DNA of 64,000 nucleotides, from positions 2,505,501-2,569,500 of the forward strand of contig NZ_CP113061.1 of the NCBI RefSeq assembly GCF_026625745.1. The letters run 5' to 3'. The translations under genes were made by a program, and so were the position numbers. The stretch is from Asticcacaulis sp. SL142. GTDB lineage: Bacteria; Pseudomonadota; Alphaproteobacteria; Caulobacterales; Caulobacteraceae. Below the pieces are notes generated by a model, which worked only from the letters and a program-made list of their open reading frames with translations, ran no database searches and was not told the origin of the DNA. Below are positions 16,272 to 25,226 of this stretch, in pieces; the first letter of the stretch is position 1, and every line of letters begins with the position of its first letter.

Positions 16272-17324
16272 TTAAAGTCCAAGCCGCTTGGCGCGGCCGG
16301 CAATACTCATATAGAGCCGCTCAGAGATCAGCAGGTCGGGCATACCGGTCGATTTGCAGGCCTTATCGGTTTCAATCAGTTCGCGGGCAATCGGATCAAG
16401 CACATCTTCCCGCCACGATCTGACCTGACGCAAAAATTCAGCCTCCTGTTTCCAAAAAACTCCCGCCGATTTAGCGGCTTCCTTGGCGCCGATGCCTTGC
16501 CCAATCAGGGTCTGGATCAGACGGATTTTAGCGAAATGGCCGCTGAGGGCGCGTACCGCATCGGTCCCGGCCTCGCCTTCGGCAAAGGCCCGGCGCAGGG
16601 CGGCTTGCGCAGGTTTCATCTTGCCGCCAAAGGCATCCTGAGCGGCCTGAAACAAAGACGCTTCGGGCTCGACCCCTAAGAAATCCTCTAAAGTTTTGGC
16701 ATCCAGCGTGCGTTTGGAACCCGGTCCGATGAACAGGCACAGGCGCTCAATCTCCTGACGGGCCACACCGCGTTCGCGCGGCAGACGAGCGACAAAGATA
16801 TCGAGCGCTTCGGGGCTAAGGCTAACCTCGTTTTGCTGCAGGGTTTCACGGGTCATGCGCGCCACGTCCCCGGCTTCGTCTTCGTAACAGGCGATGGAAG
16901 CAACATTCTTGTCGTTATCGGCCTGTCGGCGCAGGGCTGAGTCCGTGCCTAAGCCCCCGGCCTCGATCAGGAAAAAGGCGTCCGGGTTGAACTCACCGGC
17001 GGCATGGGCCTTGAGGCTGGCGGCGATAGCCTTATCGAGCGTGGCTTTTTCGGAACTGAATTTGATACGCACCAGCCGCCGCCCGCCCATCAGCGACTGC
17101 GCGGTCAGCTCGTCATCGAGCTTAGCCGGATCATGGTCAATATCGCTGTCGGTCAGAATGGAGACGTTGAACGGGTCTTTCGGATCGGCGACGATCTTGG
17201 AGGCCAGCAGATTGGCGCGCTCTAAAACCTGCCCACGATCCTTACCGTAGATCAGACAGGCATTGATCGGCGCTTGCGGCTTGGCCAGAAAAGCCTCGAT
17301 CTCAGGCCGTTTGACCAGCTTCAT
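16272..17324 (-). CDS. holA: DNA polymerase III delta subunit
   Basis: A 350-residue clamp-loader subunit that opens the beta sliding clamp. It begins with the NACLIYGKDRGQVLERA block of the AAA+-like N-domain (without a working P-loop, as usual), followed by LMGGRRLVRIKF. The C-terminal collar domain ends near residue 345. It is convergent with parB and overlaps lptE by 4 bp at its start, so leuS-lptE-holA is one leftward operon, a conserved arrangement. Confidence 0.92.
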   Translation of the reverse strand: MKLVKRPEIEAFLAKPQAPINACLIYGKDRGQVLERANLLASKIVADPKDPFNVSILTDSDIDHDPAKLDDELTAQSLMGGRRLVRIKFSSEKATLDKAIAASLKAHAAGEFNPDAFFLIEAGGLGTDSALRRQADNDKNVASIACYEDEAGDVARMTRETLQQNEVSLSPEALDIFVARLPRERGVARQEIERLCLFIGPGSKRTLDAKTLEDFLGVEPEASLFQAAQDAFGGKMKPAQAALRRAFAEGEAGTDAVRALSGHFAKIRLIQTLIGQGIGAKEAAKSAGVFWKQEAEFLRQVRSWREDVLDPIARELIETDKACKSTGMPDLLISERLYMSIAGRAKRLGL

Positions 17325-17821
17325 TTCTTATTATGAAAGTACAAAGCCAGATCGGCCTGAATTTTCTGGGAAATACCGACGGCGGCGCGCTCTTGCCCGT
17401 CCTGTTGCGAGGCCATAGACGCATACGGGCTTTCGGCGGCGTCATAGGTGGTGGCATCAACAAAATTGGACTTATAGACCACTTGCCGGGTTGAAAGATC
17501 GGTCAGGCTATAGGCCACGCTATTGGATATTTCATAGCGTGACGCCGTGTCATCCAGCCCCAGACCCACACCAAAGCGACGCTCGGTCAGGGTGATATCG
17601 AGTTTATAGCGCTTGGCGGCCTTGGAATCCTCAAGCAGGCCCTTAGACAGATCCTGTTTCAGGAAGTAGCCGGTGCGGGTATCGGGCACCACGATATCCA
17701 CTTGCGACAGAGACGTGACCAGACCACGGTCAGCATAGAGTGGCTGAAACCCGCAGGCACTCACGCCTAAGAGGCTGAGCCCCATCAGGGTCGCCACAAC
17801 CAGTTTTGCGGGCTTTATCAT
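17321..17821 (-). CDS. lptE: LPS assembly lipoprotein LptE
   Basis: A 166-residue lipoprotein. The signal peptide ends in the lipobox GVSAC with Cys23, followed directly by GFQPLYA, the usual start of mature LptE. It forms the outer-membrane plug of LptD for lipopolysaccharide insertion. Length and the leuS-lptE-holA order agree with the family. It overlaps holA by 4 bp and follows leuS by 6 bp. Confidence 0.9.
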   Translation of the reverse strand: MIKPAKLVVATLMGLSLLGVSACGFQPLYADRGLVTSLSQVDIVVPDTRTGYFLKQDLSKGLLEDSKAAKRYKLDITLTERRFGVGLGLDDTASRYEISNSVAYSLTDLSTRQVVYKSNFVDATTYDAAESPYASMASQQDGQERAAVGISQKIQADLALYFHNKK

Positions 17822-17827
17822 GACCTG

Positions 17828-20404
17828 TTATCCTACGACAAAGTTCAGGATGCGGTTCGGCACCACCACGACCTTACGGATCGTAACGCCTTCAAGATGT
17901 CGCTTAACGGCTTCGTCTTCAAGCGCCAATGTGCGGATTTCCTCTTCGGTCGCCCCAAGTCTGACCAGAAGCTCACCGCGTTTCTTGCCATTGACCTGAA
18001 CGGGCAGGGTGTAGACATCGTCCTGGGCCAGAGCCGGATCAAACTTCGGCCAGTCGGCATCCACGATCAAGCCGTCATGACCCAAACGCGTCCAGCACTC
18101 TTCGGCCAGGTGTGGCGTGACGGGTGCAATCAGTCCGGCGAGGATCGTGAGGGCTTCACGGCGGGCTTCAGAGCCAGTTTCATTGACGTCGGAATTGCGC
18201 AAAACATTAACGAATTCATATAGTTTTGCGATGGCCGAGTTAAAGCGGAAGGACTCGAAACCGTCTGTCACGAATTTGGCGGCCTTATGGGCGGCCTTGC
18301 GAATTTCCTGCGCGGCAGCGTCGTTTTTTGCGGTAATATGTTCCGACGGAAAACTGTCAACCTGATCCCAAACGCGGGAGGTAAAGCGCCATGACCCTTC
18401 AACGCCGGAGGCCGTCCATTGCACGTCGCGCTCAGGCGGCGAGTCCGACAATACAAACAGGCGGGCTGCATCGACGCCGTAGGTATCAAAAATGTCTTCA
18501 GGGGCGACGACGTTCTTTTTTGACTTCGACATTTTTTCAATGTCGCCGATTTTCAAAGCCTCGCCGGTCGAAAGCTTGACAGCCGTGCGTTTGTTACCCT
18601 CAGCGGTAAGTTCGACATCAGCCGGTTCGACCCAATCGCCAGCGGCGGTCTTATAGGTCTCATGGGTCAGCATGCCTTGAGTGAACAAACCGGCAAACGG
18701 CTCCTTCACATCCAGATAGCCGCAGGTATTGAGGGCACGAGTGATGAAGCGCGAATAGAGCAGGTGCAGGATGGCGTGCTCGATGCCGCCGATATACTGA
18801 TCGACCGGCAGCCAGTAATCGGCCGCGGCCTTATCAATCGGGGCATCCGCCTTCGGGTCGGTAAAGCGGGCGAAATACCACGACGAGTCGACAAAGGTGT
18901 CCAGCGTGTCGGTTTCGCGGCGCGCGTCCTTTTGGCAGTGCGGGCATTTGACGTGCTTCCAGGTCAGGTGGCGATCGAGCGGATTGCCGGGCACATCAAA
19001 GGTCACGTCTTCGGGCAGAACCACTGGCAACTGATCGTCCGGCACGGGCACGACGCCGCAGTCTTCGCAGTGGATGACCGGAATCGGGCAACCCCAATAG
19101 CGCTGACGCGATACGCCCCAGTCACGCAGACGGTAGACCGTGGCGCCGCGGCCCAGATGCTTGGCCTCAATGGTGGCAATCGCCGTTTCCTTGGCGGTTT
19201 CAATATCAAGCCCGTCGAGGAAGCCGGAATTAAAGATGCTGCCGGGGCCCGTATAGGCCTCATCACCGACTTTGAAGGTATCCGGGTTTTCACCGTGCGG
19301 CAGGACGACCTCAATAACCGGCAGGTCATATTTGCGGGCGAAATCAAGATCGCGCTGATCATGGGCCGGACAGCCGAAAATGGCGCCGGTGCCATAGTCC
19401 ATCAGGACGAAATTGGCGATCCAGATATCGAGCGTTTTGTGGGCATCGAACGGATGCGCGACCTTAAGGCCGGTATTGAACCCCAGCTTTTCACCGGTGT
19501 CGATCTCTTCCTGAGTGGTACCGCCGCGTTTAACCGTCTCAAGAAACGCTGTTAATTCAGTGGTTTGCGGGAGGGTCTTGACCAGTGGGTGATCAGCGGC
19601 CACCGCGACAAAGCCAGCACCATAGAGCGTATCCGGACGGGTGGTATAAACTTCCAGGCCTGTTTCGAACAGGTCGGTGCGCGGTTCAGAAAACTGGAAC
19701 TTAAAGCGCAAACCCTTAGAGCGGCCGATCCAGTTGGCCTGCATCAGGCGTACCTTGTCCGGCCAGCGGTCGAGCGTCTCCAAACCTTCGGTCAGATCAT
19801 CGGCATACTGAGTGATTTTCAAAAACCACTGGGTCAGTTTTTTCTTCTCGACCACGGCACCTGAGCGCCAGCCCTTACCGTCGATAACCTGCTCATTAGC
19901 CAGAACCGTGTTGTCGACCGGGTCCCAGTTGACGACGCTTTCCTTGCGGTAGACCAGTTCGTGCTTCAGCAGGTCAAGGAACCACTTTTGCTGCTTACCG
20001 TAATAGGCGGCATCACAGGTTGCAAATTCGCGCGTCCAGTCAATCGACAGGCCTAAGCGCTGAAGTTGCGCGCGCATGGCGGCAATATTGTCGTAGGTCC
20101 AGCCCTTAGGATGGATGCCACGCTCCATAGCCGCGTTTTCCGCTGGCATACCGAACGCATCCCAGCCCATCGGGTGAAGCACGTTAAAGCCGCGCGCGCG
20201 CTTATAACGGGCGACAAGGTCCCCCATCGCGTAGTTACGCACATGGCCCATGTGAATCCGGCCCGAAGGATAGGGAAACATTTCAAGGACATAGTACTTA
20301 TCCTTAGCTTCTGCCTCTTCGGGGGTGCGTGTCAGGAACACGCCTTTATCATCCCATCTTTGACGCTGACGGGGTTCGGACTCTTTGGGATTATAACGTG
20401 ACAT
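17828..20404 (-). CDS. leuS: Leucyl-tRNA synthetase
   Basis: An 858-residue class I synthetase. The HIGH motif appears as HMGH in [15 protein letters not shown] (about residues 43-57), the KMSKS loop is intact near residue 622, and the editing domain contains [12 protein letters not shown] and the CPAHDQRD block. A zinc-ribbon-like pair (CEDC ... CPHC) lies in the middle. It leads the operon with lptE and holA. Confidence 0.97.
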   Translation of the reverse strand: MSRYNPKESEPRQRQRWDDKGVFLTRTPEEAEAKDKYYVLEMFPYPSGRIHMGHVRNYAMGDLVARYKRARGFNVLHPMGWDAFGMPAENAAMERGIHPKGWTYDNIAAMRAQLQRLGLSIDWTREFATCDAAYYGKQQKWFLDLLKHELVYRKESVVNWDPVDNTVLANEQVIDGKGWRSGAVVEKKKLTQWFLKITQYADDLTEGLETLDRWPDKVRLMQANWIGRSKGLRFKFQFSEPRTDLFETGLEVYTTRPDTLYGAGFVAVAADHPLVKTLPQTTELTAFLETVKRGGTTQEEIDTGEKLGFNTGLKVAHPFDAHKTLDIWIANFVLMDYGTGAIFGCPAHDQRDLDFARKYDLPVIEVVLPHGENPDTFKVGDEAYTGPGSIFNSGFLDGLDIETAKETAIATIEAKHLGRGATVYRLRDWGVSRQRYWGCPIPVIHCEDCGVVPVPDDQLPVVLPEDVTFDVPGNPLDRHLTWKHVKCPHCQKDARRETDTLDTFVDSSWYFARFTDPKADAPIDKAAADYWLPVDQYIGGIEHAILHLLYSRFITRALNTCGYLDVKEPFAGLFTQGMLTHETYKTAAGDWVEPADVELTAEGNKRTAVKLSTGEALKIGDIEKMSKSKKNVVAPEDIFDTYGVDAARLFVLSDSPPERDVQWTASGVEGSWRFTSRVWDQVDSFPSEHITAKNDAAAQEIRKAAHKAAKFVTDGFESFRFNSAIAKLYEFVNVLRNSDVNETGSEARREALTILAGLIAPVTPHLAEECWTRLGHDGLIVDADWPKFDPALAQDDVYTLPVQVNGKKRGELLVRLGATEEEIRTLALEDEAVKRHLEGVTIRKVVVVPNRILNFVVG

Positions 20405-20451
20405 TAAACCGGTGGGTTTTGGGAAGTTAAGGCTTTAAAGGCGGTCTGGTT

Positions 20452-20952
20452 TTACTTATTGACGTTGGACAGGCGCAACTGACGGGCACGGGTCAGGATG
20501 GCGTTTTCCACGTCGATTTCGGTCTGAGCCGATACCGCCGAGTCAATCCAGCCGCCATTTTGCATGACCTGCTTATTGACCGTGACGTTGAGGGCATCGG
20601 CGCGCAGACGCGAGTCCAGAATATAGACCGTGGTCTTGAAACGCTCATCCGGCTTTTCCGGGTTGGCGTACCAGTCAGAAATGATCACGCCGCCCCAGGG
20701 GTCAGCCGAGGTCAGCGGCATAAAGGAGATGGTGTCAAGCGAGGCGCGCCACAGATAGGCATTGACCCCGATACCGGCTTCGGTCGTGTTAGCAACCGGC
20801 TGGCTGCCTTTGAACATTCCTAAAAAACCTTTGTTTTCAGACGATACGGCGACGGGGCCGGTGTCGTCTTTTTTGCCAATCATGGCGCAGGCGCTTAAAG
20901 AAAGCAGTGATAACGCGGTAAAACCAAACACAGCGCTACGAATAATGGTCAT
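20452..20952 (-). CDS. DUF3576 lipoprotein
   Basis: A 166-residue lipoprotein with lipobox LSAC and an N-terminal spacer, then a domain with GVNAYLWRASLDTISFMPLTSADPWGGVIISDWY, which I recognise as DUF3576. Family members are outer-membrane or periplasmic proteins of unknown function in alphaproteobacteria and often lie upstream of leuS, as here. The ATG at 20952 was preferred to a GTG four codons earlier. It is followed after 47 bp by leuS on the same strand. Confidence 0.85.
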   Translation of the reverse strand: MTIIRSAVFGFTALSLLSLSACAMIGKKDDTGPVAVSSENKGFLGMFKGSQPVANTTEAGIGVNAYLWRASLDTISFMPLTSADPWGGVIISDWYANPEKPDERFKTTVYILDSRLRADALNVTVNKQVMQNGGWIDSAVSAQTEIDVENAILTRARQLRLSNVNK

Positions 20953-21383
20953 CTGAAGGATCACTCCGCATTAGTCTTTTAGGATGATCACCCTTATCGT
21001 CGCGAAACTGGACTTAAGTGTGTCATGATTATAAGCCGCTTTGAAACAGCCGCCAAACCCTGTTTAGCCGCCGTTTGCGGTTCTATAGCATGGCGATGCG
21101 GGGGTCTGACAAGCGTTTCGTGAACTTAAGCGCAGAACGGCGCGGTTAAGCGGTGTTAAGCGCAGGTTAGCCATAAGGCGTTGCTAAAGTGACACAATGT
21201 CCAAGGGAATCCGGGCAACCCGGTTTGACTCTTCGTGATTGGCTTGACCACTGATATGATCAGACTTAATTGATTTTTGACATATATCCGTCGCAAAATC
21301 TGACTAAGGGTGACACCCGTTATTTTTAGGTGCAGATACTGACGATATTCAGGTCGTGTAGCGCGTTTAACGAGTATAAAAAG
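20953..21383. other. 431-bp intergenic region with a TTAAGCG array
   Basis: No gene is supported here. It separates the divergent DUF3576 and ntrZ-like genes. TTAAGCG occurs at 21126, 21146 and 21156 (20 and 10 bp apart) and a related GTTAGCC follows at 21167. An ATCCGGGCAACCCGG dyad lies near 21210. Either promoter may be controlled from here. Confidence 0.6.
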
Positions 21384-21836
21384 ATGAAATGGTTCGGGCA
21401 AATATTGGCGGGAGTTGCGGTACTGGCATTAGCCGGTTCGGCCATGCCTGCGCTTGCTCAAGGCAAATCAGTTAAACCGTCCGCATCTACTCAGGTTTCA
21501 GGCCTGTCTGAGGCCACTCTGGCGCTGGCGTCCAATGTGACGACTGAGCCCGCGGCCAGTCCGGCGTCGAACTTCAACAAGCCGCAATCCAAGTCGATCC
21601 AGCTCAACGGCCGTGGCCGCTGGGGCGTGCAGGTCGATGTCAGCGAACAGCCCGTTCGGCCTTCGGGCTGGAACGATGTCGAAGCCGGGGCCTTTTATAA
21701 GGTGAACCCAAAGCTGCGCGTCGGCGGTTCGGTCGGTTTTGGCGAAAAGACCAATGCTTTGAAGCCGGTCACCAAGCAACAGCAGGACGCCGAGGATAAG
21801 CCGCGCGTTCGTCTGGAAACCCGCTTTAAGTTTTAA
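21384..21836 (+). CDS. ntrZ: NtrZ-like periplasmic regulatory protein
   Basis: A 150-residue secreted protein with a clear signal peptide (WFGQILAGVAVLALAGSAMPALAQ). The mature part is low-complexity up to about residue 70, then has GRWGVQVDVSEQPV, WNDVEAGAFYKVNPKLRVGGSVGFG and a RVRLETRFKF end. This C-terminal beta-rich block is what I recall of Caulobacter NtrZ, which inhibits the phosphatase activity of the sensor NtrY. The family name is from memory; an outer-membrane beta-strand repeat protein is the alternative. The ATG with the signal peptide was chosen over a start 18 codons upstream. Confidence 0.65.
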   Translation: MKWFGQILAGVAVLALAGSAMPALAQGKSVKPSASTQVSGLSEATLALASNVTTEPAASPASNFNKPQSKSIQLNGRGRWGVQVDVSEQPVRPSGWNDVEAGAFYKVNPKLRVGGSVGFGEKTNALKPVTKQQQDAEDKPRVRLETRFKF

Positions 21837-21861
21837 GCGGCGATTTTAAGCCATTTCACGC

Positions 21862-22563
21862 TTAAACCCTCATCTCATCTTGGATCATGAAGGCATCGAC
21901 AGCGCCCAGACCGCGTAAGCCCGTGCCCATTAACGCGTCGACCGTATCCACACTGATACCGCCCAGACCATAAACCGGCACAGGCGACAGCTCGCAAAAG
22001 GCCTTAACCCCTTTGGCGCCCAAAGGTTCAATCCCATTGGCGGACGGGCTGTTTGACGCAAACACCGGGGAGATAAACACGGCATCGAGCGCATTGATCC
22101 CGCCGCTGTTCAGGGTTTTCAGGCTATGACAGGCGGCGGTGATGTAAAGCTGCGGATACTGGCGGCGTATGTCTGTGGCCGCCTCCAGATTACGTTCCGG
22201 CAAATGGACGCCGTCGGCACCGACCTCCAGCGCCAGATCGACATCGTTACCGATCAACAGCTTAAGCCCGCGTTGCTCGGCTATGCCTTTGAGCACGCGA
22301 GCATGGGCGGGGGCGTGTTTGTCACCAAAGCTGCGATAGATGATGCCGCAATCTGCGGGCAGGAGGCTGGCGACATCTTCCGGATGCGGGGTGCGCTCAG
22401 GGTCGGTAAAGAAAAACAAGGGCGGCAGATCGGTTGCCGGTTCATGACCCTGAGTCTTTGGGGCGTGGCCATTGAGATGTATCAAGGGGCTGGACATACG
22501 CGCGCTTCGGGCTATGTCTTTGGCCTTGTTCATCATATACGCAAAACGGGTTTTGTAGGTCAT
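21862..22563 (-). CDS. thiE: Thiamine phosphate synthase-like protein (ThiE family)
   Basis: A TIM-barrel protein of up to 233 residues. Family signatures: LFFFTDPERTP near residue 48, LLIGNDVDLALEVGADGVHLPE, the ISPVFAS loop, and the C-terminal VYGLGGIS phosphate-binding turn. ThiE joins hydroxymethylpyrimidine diphosphate and thiazole phosphate. Alphaproteobacterial copies beside yggS may be paralogues with another role. The start is uncertain: ATGs at 22569 and 22563 overlap the divergent yggS start, and internal ATGs near 22530 and 22497 would leave a normal-length barrel. Confidence 0.75.
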   Translation of the reverse strand: MTYKTRFAYMMNKAKDIARSARMSSPLIHLNGHAPKTQGHEPATDLPPLFFFTDPERTPHPEDVASLLPADCGIIYRSFGDKHAPAHARVLKGIAEQRGLKLLIGNDVDLALEVGADGVHLPERNLEAATDIRRQYPQLYITAACHSLKTLNSGGINALDAVFISPVFASNSPSANGIEPLGAKGVKAFCELSPVPVYGLGGISVDTVDALMGTGLRGLGAVDAFMIQDEMRV

Positions 22564-23245
22564 GGTCATCAGTACCCAACCGGCGGCATCGGCCGTCGCT
22601 TACGCGCGCATTGTAGCGCAAATGTCGAAGGCCTTAAAGCTTGCTGGTCGGCCGTCGGATGCTGCGCGCTTGACCGCCGTGTCCAAAAACCAGCCCTGGG
22701 AGGTGATTGAGCCGGTACTATTGGCCGGACACCGCACCTTTGGCGAGAACCGTGTGCAGGAGGCGATCGAGCGCTGGGAGCCGGCGCGGGATGATGTCTA
22801 TAGCGGTCTCGATCTGCGCCTGATCGGGCCATTGCAGTCGAATAAGGCTGAAGAAGCGGTTGGGTTTTTCGATGTGATTGAAACGGTTGATCGCGATAAA
22901 ATCGCCCGCGCCATTGCTGATGCGGCGCAAAAAAAGGGCCGCTGTCCGCGCCTGTTTGCACAGGTCAATATTGGCGAAGAGGTTCAAAAAGCAGGGATTT
23001 TACCGAACGAGGCAGATACATTTTTGCAAAAAACTGTGCGTGACTATGGCCTGACTATCGAAGGGCTGATGTGCATCCCGCCGGTCGATGGCCCCAAAGG
23101 CCCCTATTATGCCCTGATGCAAAAGATCGCCGCGCGAAACGGGATCACGCACCTGTCCTATGGCATGAGCGACGATTTCGAGGTCGCCTTACGGTTTGGA
23201 TCGAACGAAATTCGTGTCGGTACGGCAATATTTGGTAGCCGCTGA
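22562..23245 (+). CDS. YggS-family pyridoxal phosphate homeostasis protein
   Basis: A 227-residue PLP-binding barrel. The PLP lysine lies in LTAVSKNQP near residue 42, FGENRVQEA follows, and HLSYGMSDDFEVAL and VGTAIFG close the phosphate-binding part. Members buffer PLP and affect amino-acid balance; no enzymatic reaction is established. It starts head to head with the ThiE-like gene, the two ATGs sharing bases. It is convergent with the L,D-transpeptidase gene, with 16 bp between stops. Confidence 0.92.
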   Translation: MVISTQPAASAVAYARIVAQMSKALKLAGRPSDAARLTAVSKNQPWEVIEPVLLAGHRTFGENRVQEAIERWEPARDDVYSGLDLRLIGPLQSNKAEEAVGFFDVIETVDRDKIARAIADAAQKKGRCPRLFAQVNIGEEVQKAGILPNEADTFLQKTVRDYGLTIEGLMCIPPVDGPKGPYYALMQKIAARNGITHLSYGMSDDFEVALRFGSNEIRVGTAIFGSR

Positions 23246-23261
23246 ACAGACTGACCAACCT

Positions 23262-23795
23262 TCACGCAGATTTGATCTCAATCGCACTGTCCGGTTCGGC
23301 CAGCTCCAGCAGCATCAGAACATCCTCGATTTTCATCGCCACACAGCCCTCAGTGCCGACATATCCCTCACGCGCGACGTGGGCAAAGATCGCGGAACCA
23401 TGCCCCGCCACGACCGGATCGTCATTATAACCCAGCACAATAATGACATCATAGACATGGTCTTCGCGCCAAAGGCTTTCCGTGCGGCCCTTATAGGGCA
23501 GTTTGACCGGCTGATTGTAGGCCTCATCGGCCGGATCGTCGCACCATCCGTCATCGGGCGTAAGCGCCACAAGCGGCAGCACGGTCTTGGGGGCGGGGGT
23601 ACGGTCAGGCCGGTAATAGACAAAGCGGATCGGCCACACCCCCAGCGGAGAGCGCAAATCGCCTTCTCTTTTATCCTCGGCGGCAATAACGCCCTCTTTC
23701 CCCAGCGCGCAACGCACCCTATGTTGGTTTAGAACGACCTCGCCGCGGTTTTGCTCTGGTATATCATGGGCGGTTGCGGTAAAAATCTTGACCAT
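23262..23795 (-). CDS. L,D-transpeptidase (YkuD domain)
   Basis: A 177-residue protein that carries the YkuD catalytic pattern: His in VAGHGSAIFAH and the nucleophile Cys151 in TEGCVAM. Such enzymes make 3-3 peptidoglycan cross-links or attach proteins to peptidoglycan. No signal peptide is visible from the ATG at 23795; the open frame continues upstream, but that part is antisense to cenR and is rejected. It is divergent from cenR with only 48 bp between the starts, so the pair may share control. Export is uncertain. Confidence 0.82.
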   Translation of the reverse strand: MVKIFTATAHDIPEQNRGEVVLNQHRVRCALGKEGVIAAEDKREGDLRSPLGVWPIRFVYYRPDRTPAPKTVLPLVALTPDDGWCDDPADEAYNQPVKLPYKGRTESLWREDHVYDVIIVLGYNDDPVVAGHGSAIFAHVAREGYVGTEGCVAMKIEDVLMLLELAEPDSAIEIKSA

Positions 23796-23843
23796 TTCGT
23801 CACTATTGTTGGCAAAACTCAAAGAAAAATAAGTTACAGGAAT

Positions 23844-24530
23844 ATGGTGCAACAAAAAACCCTGCTTATAGTTGATGACGACGATGAACTGCGCGAAGCT
23901 CTGGCTGAACAGCTTGAGCTGCACGAAGAGTTCAAAGTGACCCAGGCCAATAACGGCACCGAAGGCATTCGGCTGGGTAAGACGATCAATGCCGATATCA
24001 TTTTGCTGGACGTTGATCTGCCGGACATGGACGGGCGTGAAGCGTGTCGCCTGCTGCGCAAATCGGGCCTGACCACGCCTGTGATCATGCTGACCGGGCA
24101 ATCGACCGACTCCGATCAGATTCTGGGGCTGGACGCGGGCGCCAATGATTATGTCACAAAGCCCTTCCGCTTTGCCGTCCTGCTGGCGCGTATCCGCGCT
24201 CAGGTGCGCTCTCATGAGACGAGTGAAGACGCCACCTTCCGCATCGGGCCGTATGAGTTCAAACCGGCGCTTAAGCTGCTGATCGATCAGGCTCAGAAAA
24301 AAGTCCGCCTGACCGAGAAAGAAACTAATATCCTCAAATATCTCTATCGGGCGGGCGGTAAGCCGATCACGCGCGAAGAACTGCTGACCGAGGTCTGGGG
24401 CTATAATGCCGGCGTCACCACCCACACGCTGGAAACCCACGTATATCGTCTACGTCAGAAGATCGAACCCGATCCGGCCAATGCGCGGCTGCTGATGACC
24501 GATGCAGGCGGGTACCGGTTGCAGTTTTAG
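23844..24530 (+). CDS. cenR: Response regulator CenR (OmpR/PhoB type)
   Basis: A 228-residue regulator. The receiver domain (1-115) has the acidic pair DDDD (11-14), phosphoacceptor Asp56 in LLDVDLPDMDG, Thr in MLTGQS and Lys in VTKPF. The C-terminal winged helix (about 130-226) has the VWGYNAGVTTHTLETHVYRLRQK recognition helix. Overall sequence agrees with CenR, the essential cell-envelope regulator of Caulobacter that works with CenK. The ATG at 23844 is the family start; 31 upstream codons are rejected. It ends before a strong terminator at 24589. Confidence 0.88.
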   Translation: MVQQKTLLIVDDDDELREALAEQLELHEEFKVTQANNGTEGIRLGKTINADIILLDVDLPDMDGREACRLLRKSGLTTPVIMLTGQSTDSDQILGLDAGANDYVTKPFRFAVLLARIRAQVRSHETSEDATFRIGPYEFKPALKLLIDQAQKKVRLTEKETNILKYLYRAGGKPITREELLTEVWGYNAGVTTHTLETHVYRLRQKIEPDPANARLLMTDAGGYRLQF

Positions 24531-24535
24531 TTACT

Positions 24536-24576
24536 CCGTTAAAAGTCTCTCGCTTCGCTCAGTGTACTTTTAACGG
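24536..24576. repeat. Dispersed inverted repeat, family B copy 1
   Basis: CCGTTAAAAGT and ACTTTTAACGG arms flank CTCTCGCTTCGCTCAGTGT. Copies with the same interior lie at 31707-31749 (reversed) and 39818-39850. It sits 6 bp after the cenR stop. Confidence 0.8.
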
Positions 24577-24588
24577 TATCAATATGGT

Positions 24589-24616
24589 CCCGCAGGTTAA
24601 GCCTGCGGGATTTTTT
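24589..24616 (+). terminator. Intrinsic terminator of cenR
   Basis: CCCGCAGG ... CCTGCGGG with loop TTAAG, followed by A and six T. It is the plus-strand terminator for cenR. Confidence 0.85.
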
Positions 24617-24620
24617 GTAG

Positions 24621-25076
24621 CTATTCTTCTGTAAGGGACGCCTGATGCTCTGCATCGCCCGCTTCGTCCATGACGTACCAGACAAACCAGGTGGCGTCTT
24701 CGATTTTGCCGCCGCTGGCCAGATAGGGCTCAACGTGGGCGGGGAAGGCTTCGCGGATTTGCTGATGAAAATCAAAGTGCTGTTGCAGGTCGGCCATTTC
24801 CTGATGGGACAGCTCAGCCGCCATGCGCACGCGCACTTCCCACGGTAAATCGGGCGGCACCATGGCTGCCGGGTCGGCATCCACCCAGTCACATTCACCG
24901 ATACAGCCGGGAATGCGCACTTGAAGCTGCCCGCCTAAGTTCAGCAGGTTCATGTCCGCCGCCGCCTTGACGACTTGGGGGATGTCTTTGACCCGCCATG
25001 CATATTCGCCGTGCTGAACATCAGCCTTGGCTAAGATATGGGCGGGCAATTGGGCTTCTAGAGGGGTATCAGTCAT
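24621..25076 (-). CDS. Conserved hypothetical protein
   Basis: A 151-residue soluble acidic protein I cannot assign. It has two tryptophan-containing segments (GEYAWRVKD near 23 and ATWFVWYVMDEAGDAEH near 130) and a CIGECDW stretch near 80. There is no signal peptide or membrane helix. It lies between the cenR terminator (convergent) and a family-C repeat. Codon use resembles its neighbours, and it is probably a lineage-specific Caulobacterales protein. Confidence 0.6.
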   Translation of the reverse strand: MTDTPLEAQLPAHILAKADVQHGEYAWRVKDIPQVVKAAADMNLLNLGGQLQVRIPGCIGECDWVDADPAAMVPPDLPWEVRVRMAAELSHQEMADLQQHFDFHQQIREAFPAHVEPYLASGGKIEDATWFVWYVMDEAGDAEHQASLTEE

Positions 25077-25093
25077 TGTGTGGCCTTCAATTA

Positions 25094-25219
25094 GAACCTC
25101 CCCTGATTACAGGGGAGGGTGGCAGACGATCCCTTGGGATCGGATGACGGGTGGGGTTAATAACCCCCTCTGTCGCTCGCTTCGCTCACAGACAGCTCCC
25201 CCTGCATCAGGGGGAGTTC
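25094..25219. repeat. Dispersed long palindromic element, family C copy 1
   Basis: It begins GAACCTCCCCTGATTACAGG and continues GGGAGGGTGGC, then GACGGGTGGGGTTA, then a GCTCGCTTCGCTC core and a CCCCCTGCATCAGGGGGAG hairpin. It lies between the hypothetical gene and xth. The first 60 bases match the inverse of 27768-27830. Confidence 0.8.
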
Positions 25220-25226
25220 TTAAAAG

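Noticed and set aside
18662-19555. Long plus-strand open frame opposite leuS (297 codons)
   Set aside because: Shadow frame of the high-GC leuS coding strand, as are similar long frames opposite ftsK (28407-29333), purH (49398-50252) and nusA (56476-57600).
21156-21401. 81-codon minus-strand open frame between DUF3576 and ntrZ-like genes
   Set aside because: No family resemblance, covers the TTAAGCG array and the start of the ntrZ-like gene, and no ribosome site before it.
23796-24440. N-terminal extension of the L,D-transpeptidase frame
   Set aside because: This portion is antisense to cenR and has no similarity to the transpeptidase family; ATG 23795 is adequate.
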